14,776 nucleotides of DNA, taken from positions 1-14,776 of the forward strand of contig CALQKL020000028.1 of assembly GCA_943331145.2 (NCBI GenBank). The letters are read 5' to 3'. This document shows positions 13,455-14,776 of this stretch, one piece after another. Each line of letters opens with the position of its first letter. The first letter of the stretch is position 1. Position numbers and translations under genes: made by a program. Below the pieces are notes generated by a model. It worked only from the letters and a program-made list of their open reading frames with translations, was not told the origin of the DNA and searched no databases. The DNA is from Chitinophaga pinensis (GTDB lineage Bacteria > Bacteroidota > Bacteroidia > Chitinophagales > Chitinophagaceae).

Positions 13455-14708
13455 ATGGATTTAAAAAGAGTTGTAGTAACTGGACTTGGAGCACTTACCC
13501 CATTGGGAAAAACTGTTGATGAATATTGGCAGGGTTTAAGAGATGGAGTGAGCGGCTGTGATTTTATTCAGCAATTCGATGTTTCTAAATTCAAAACTAG
13601 ATTTGCCTGTGAGGTTAAAAACTTTGATGCTACCGATTATCTTGATCGAAAAGAAGCCCGCAAAATGGATCGCTACTGTCAGTTTGCATTAATTGCCAGC
13701 GACGAAGCCGTTAAAGATTCAGGCATTACAAATGAAAACGTAAACCCTGATCGTGTAGGCGTAATTTTTGCAAGTGGTATTGGAGGTCTTATTACTTTCC
13801 AAGAAGAAGTAATGAATTTTGCAGCAGGAGATGGAACACCTCGTTTCAATCCTTTCTTTATTCCAAAAATGATTTTGGATATCGCCGCAGGTCAAATTTC
13901 TATGCGCCATGGATTTCGTGGTCCAAATTATGCCGTTGTTAGCGCTTGTGCTTCATCTACCAATGCCATTATTGATGCTTTTGATAATATCAGATTAAAT
14001 AAAGCAGATGTAATTATTACGGGTGGTAGCGAAGCTGTAATCAGTGCAGCTGGTTTGGGTGGATTCAATGCCATGAAAGCTTTAAGTGAAAGAAATGACG
14101 ATCCAAAAACAGCAAGTCGCCCATTTGATAAAGACCGTGATGGTTTTGTAATGGGAGAAGGTGCGGGTGTTTTGGTGCTCGAAAGTCTAGAACATGCTTT
14201 GGCTAGAGGTGCAAAAATCTATTGCGAAATCGCTGGCGGAGGCGCTACTGCCGATGCTCACCACATTACAGCTCCACATCCAGAAGGATTGGGTGCAAAT
14301 AACGTAATGCGCGTTGCCTTAAAAGATGCCGGTATGAACCCAGAAGATATTGATTACATCAATGTTCATGGTACATCTACACCTTTAGGTGATATCGCAG
14401 AAACTAAAGCCATTTTAAATGTTTTTGGTCCACATGCTTATAACTTAAACATAAGCTCTACCAAAAGTATGACCGGGCATTGCCTTGGTGCTGCTGGCGC
14501 GCTTGAAGCACTTGCTTGTATCATGGCAGTAACTCAAGATATCGTTCCTCCAACCATCAATCATTTTACCGATGATCCTGATTTAGACCCCAATCTAAAT
14601 TTTACATTTCATAAGCCTCAACATAAAACAATCCGCGCTGCATTGAGCAACACATTCGGATTTGGTGGCCACAACGCTTCCGTAATTGTAAAAAAATATT
14701 CTGCATAA
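13455..14708 (+). CDS. fabF: 3-oxoacyl-[acyl-carrier-protein] synthase II
   Basis: This condensing enzyme of fatty acid elongation joins malonyl-ACP to an acyl-ACP with loss of CO2; KAS II also elongates unsaturated C16. The protein is 417 residues, the typical size. The catalytic triad is complete: C165 in VSACASSTNAI, H305 in NVHGTSTPLGD and H342 in TGHCLGAAGALE, with the conserved K337 in STKSM just before. The C-terminal glycine-rich SNTFGFGGHNASVIVKK is also characteristic. Start MDLKRVVVTGLGALTPLG is the family norm. It is the second gene of the acpP operon. Confidence 0.98.
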   Translation: MDLKRVVVTGLGALTPLGKTVDEYWQGLRDGVSGCDFIQQFDVSKFKTRFACEVKNFDATDYLDRKEARKMDRYCQFALIASDEAVKDSGITNENVNPDRVGVIFASGIGGLITFQEEVMNFAAGDGTPRFNPFFIPKMILDIAAGQISMRHGFRGPNYAVVSACASSTNAIIDAFDNIRLNKADVIITGGSEAVISAAGLGGFNAMKALSERNDDPKTASRPFDKDRDGFVMGEGAGVLVLESLEHALARGAKIYCEIAGGGATADAHHITAPHPEGLGANNVMRVALKDAGMNPEDIDYINVHGTSTPLGDIAETKAILNVFGPHAYNLNISSTKSMTGHCLGAAGALEALACIMAVTQDIVPPTINHFTDDPDLDPNLNFTFHKPQHKTIRAALSNTFGFGGHNASVIVKKYSA

Positions 14709-14717
14709 TTTTCATAA

Positions 14718-14776
14718 ATGCGGTTTACTTTGAATTATTCAAACTTTTTAAAAAAGAAAAGTATAATTTCGATTTA
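14718..14776 (+). CDS. rnc: Probable first codons of ribonuclease III (3' end outside window)
   Basis: An open frame starts at the ATG 9 bases after the fabF stop and runs off the right edge: 19 codons, basic and rich in lysine (MRFTLNYSNFLKKKS). acpP-fabF-rnc is a common order in bacteria, and the N-terminus of Bacteroidota RNase III is often basic. No RNase III motif is within the window, so the naming rests on position alone. Confidence 0.4.
   Translation, partial: MRFTLNYSNFLKKKSIISI

Noticed and set aside
1..14776. Defence island, prophage, insertion sequence or biosynthetic cluster
   Set aside because: All protein genes are recognisable housekeeping, envelope or single-family genes. 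No transposase, integrase, nuclease-helicase set or modular synthase is present.

Overview
This AT-rich window is ordinary chromosome of a member of the Bacteroidota. Four things point there. The gene cut by the left edge ends in a type IX secretion (T9SS) C-terminal sorting domain. Several promoters fit the phylum's TTTG / TAnnTTTG pattern. There is a DUF3078 outer-membrane protein. atpD-atpC stand as a pair apart from the other ATP synthase genes. The placement to phylum is firm; order and genus cannot be fixed from the sequence.

Layout, left to right. (1) 3-401: 3' end of a T9SS cargo gene and its terminator. (2) About 405-805: no gene, filled with short degenerate repeats, including a 105-bp direct duplication. 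(3) 820-2268: glycyl-tRNA synthetase. (4) 2360-2601: a minus-strand RNA gene unit made of a candidate promoter, a 146-nt tRNA-Leu-like RNA with an extra-large variable arm, and a strong intrinsic terminator. (5) 2721-3194: Lrp/AsnC regulator with a palindrome upstream, convergent with (6) a family 2 glycosyltransferase at 3210-4358. (7) 4474-6216: secreted N-acetylmuramoyl-L-alanine amidase. (8) 6253-6431: REP-like inverted pair and a minus-strand terminator. (9) Minus-strand operon scpA then pirin (7998 to 6470). (10) Minus-strand operon mscL then DUF3078 protein (9389 to 8076). (11) 9511-10398: EamA transporter. (12) 10504-12382: atpD-atpC, with a tandem 9-bp repeat between the two genes. 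(13) 12456-13005: more repeat, then a minus-strand GNAT acetyltransferase whose stop codon lies in the repeat. (14) 13187 to the right edge: acpP-fabF and the probable first codons of rnc.

The protein genes are mostly housekeeping: translation (GlyRS), energy (F1 beta and epsilon), fatty acid synthesis (ACP and KAS II), chromosome segregation (ScpA), envelope (amidase, glycosyltransferase, DUF3078, MscL). None forms a recognisable defence, mobile or biosynthetic system. The most unusual item is the tRNA-like RNA at 2417-2562. It has a complete leucine-type tRNA body but a 74-nt variable region, a GUC (Asp-type) anticodon triplet, U at position 37 and G at the discriminator position, so it is either a very odd tRNA or a tRNA-derived noncoding RNA. 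Second in interest is the family of 9-bp-period intergenic repeats, found here at three loci, which sits inside an ATP synthase operon and forms the end of one protein.
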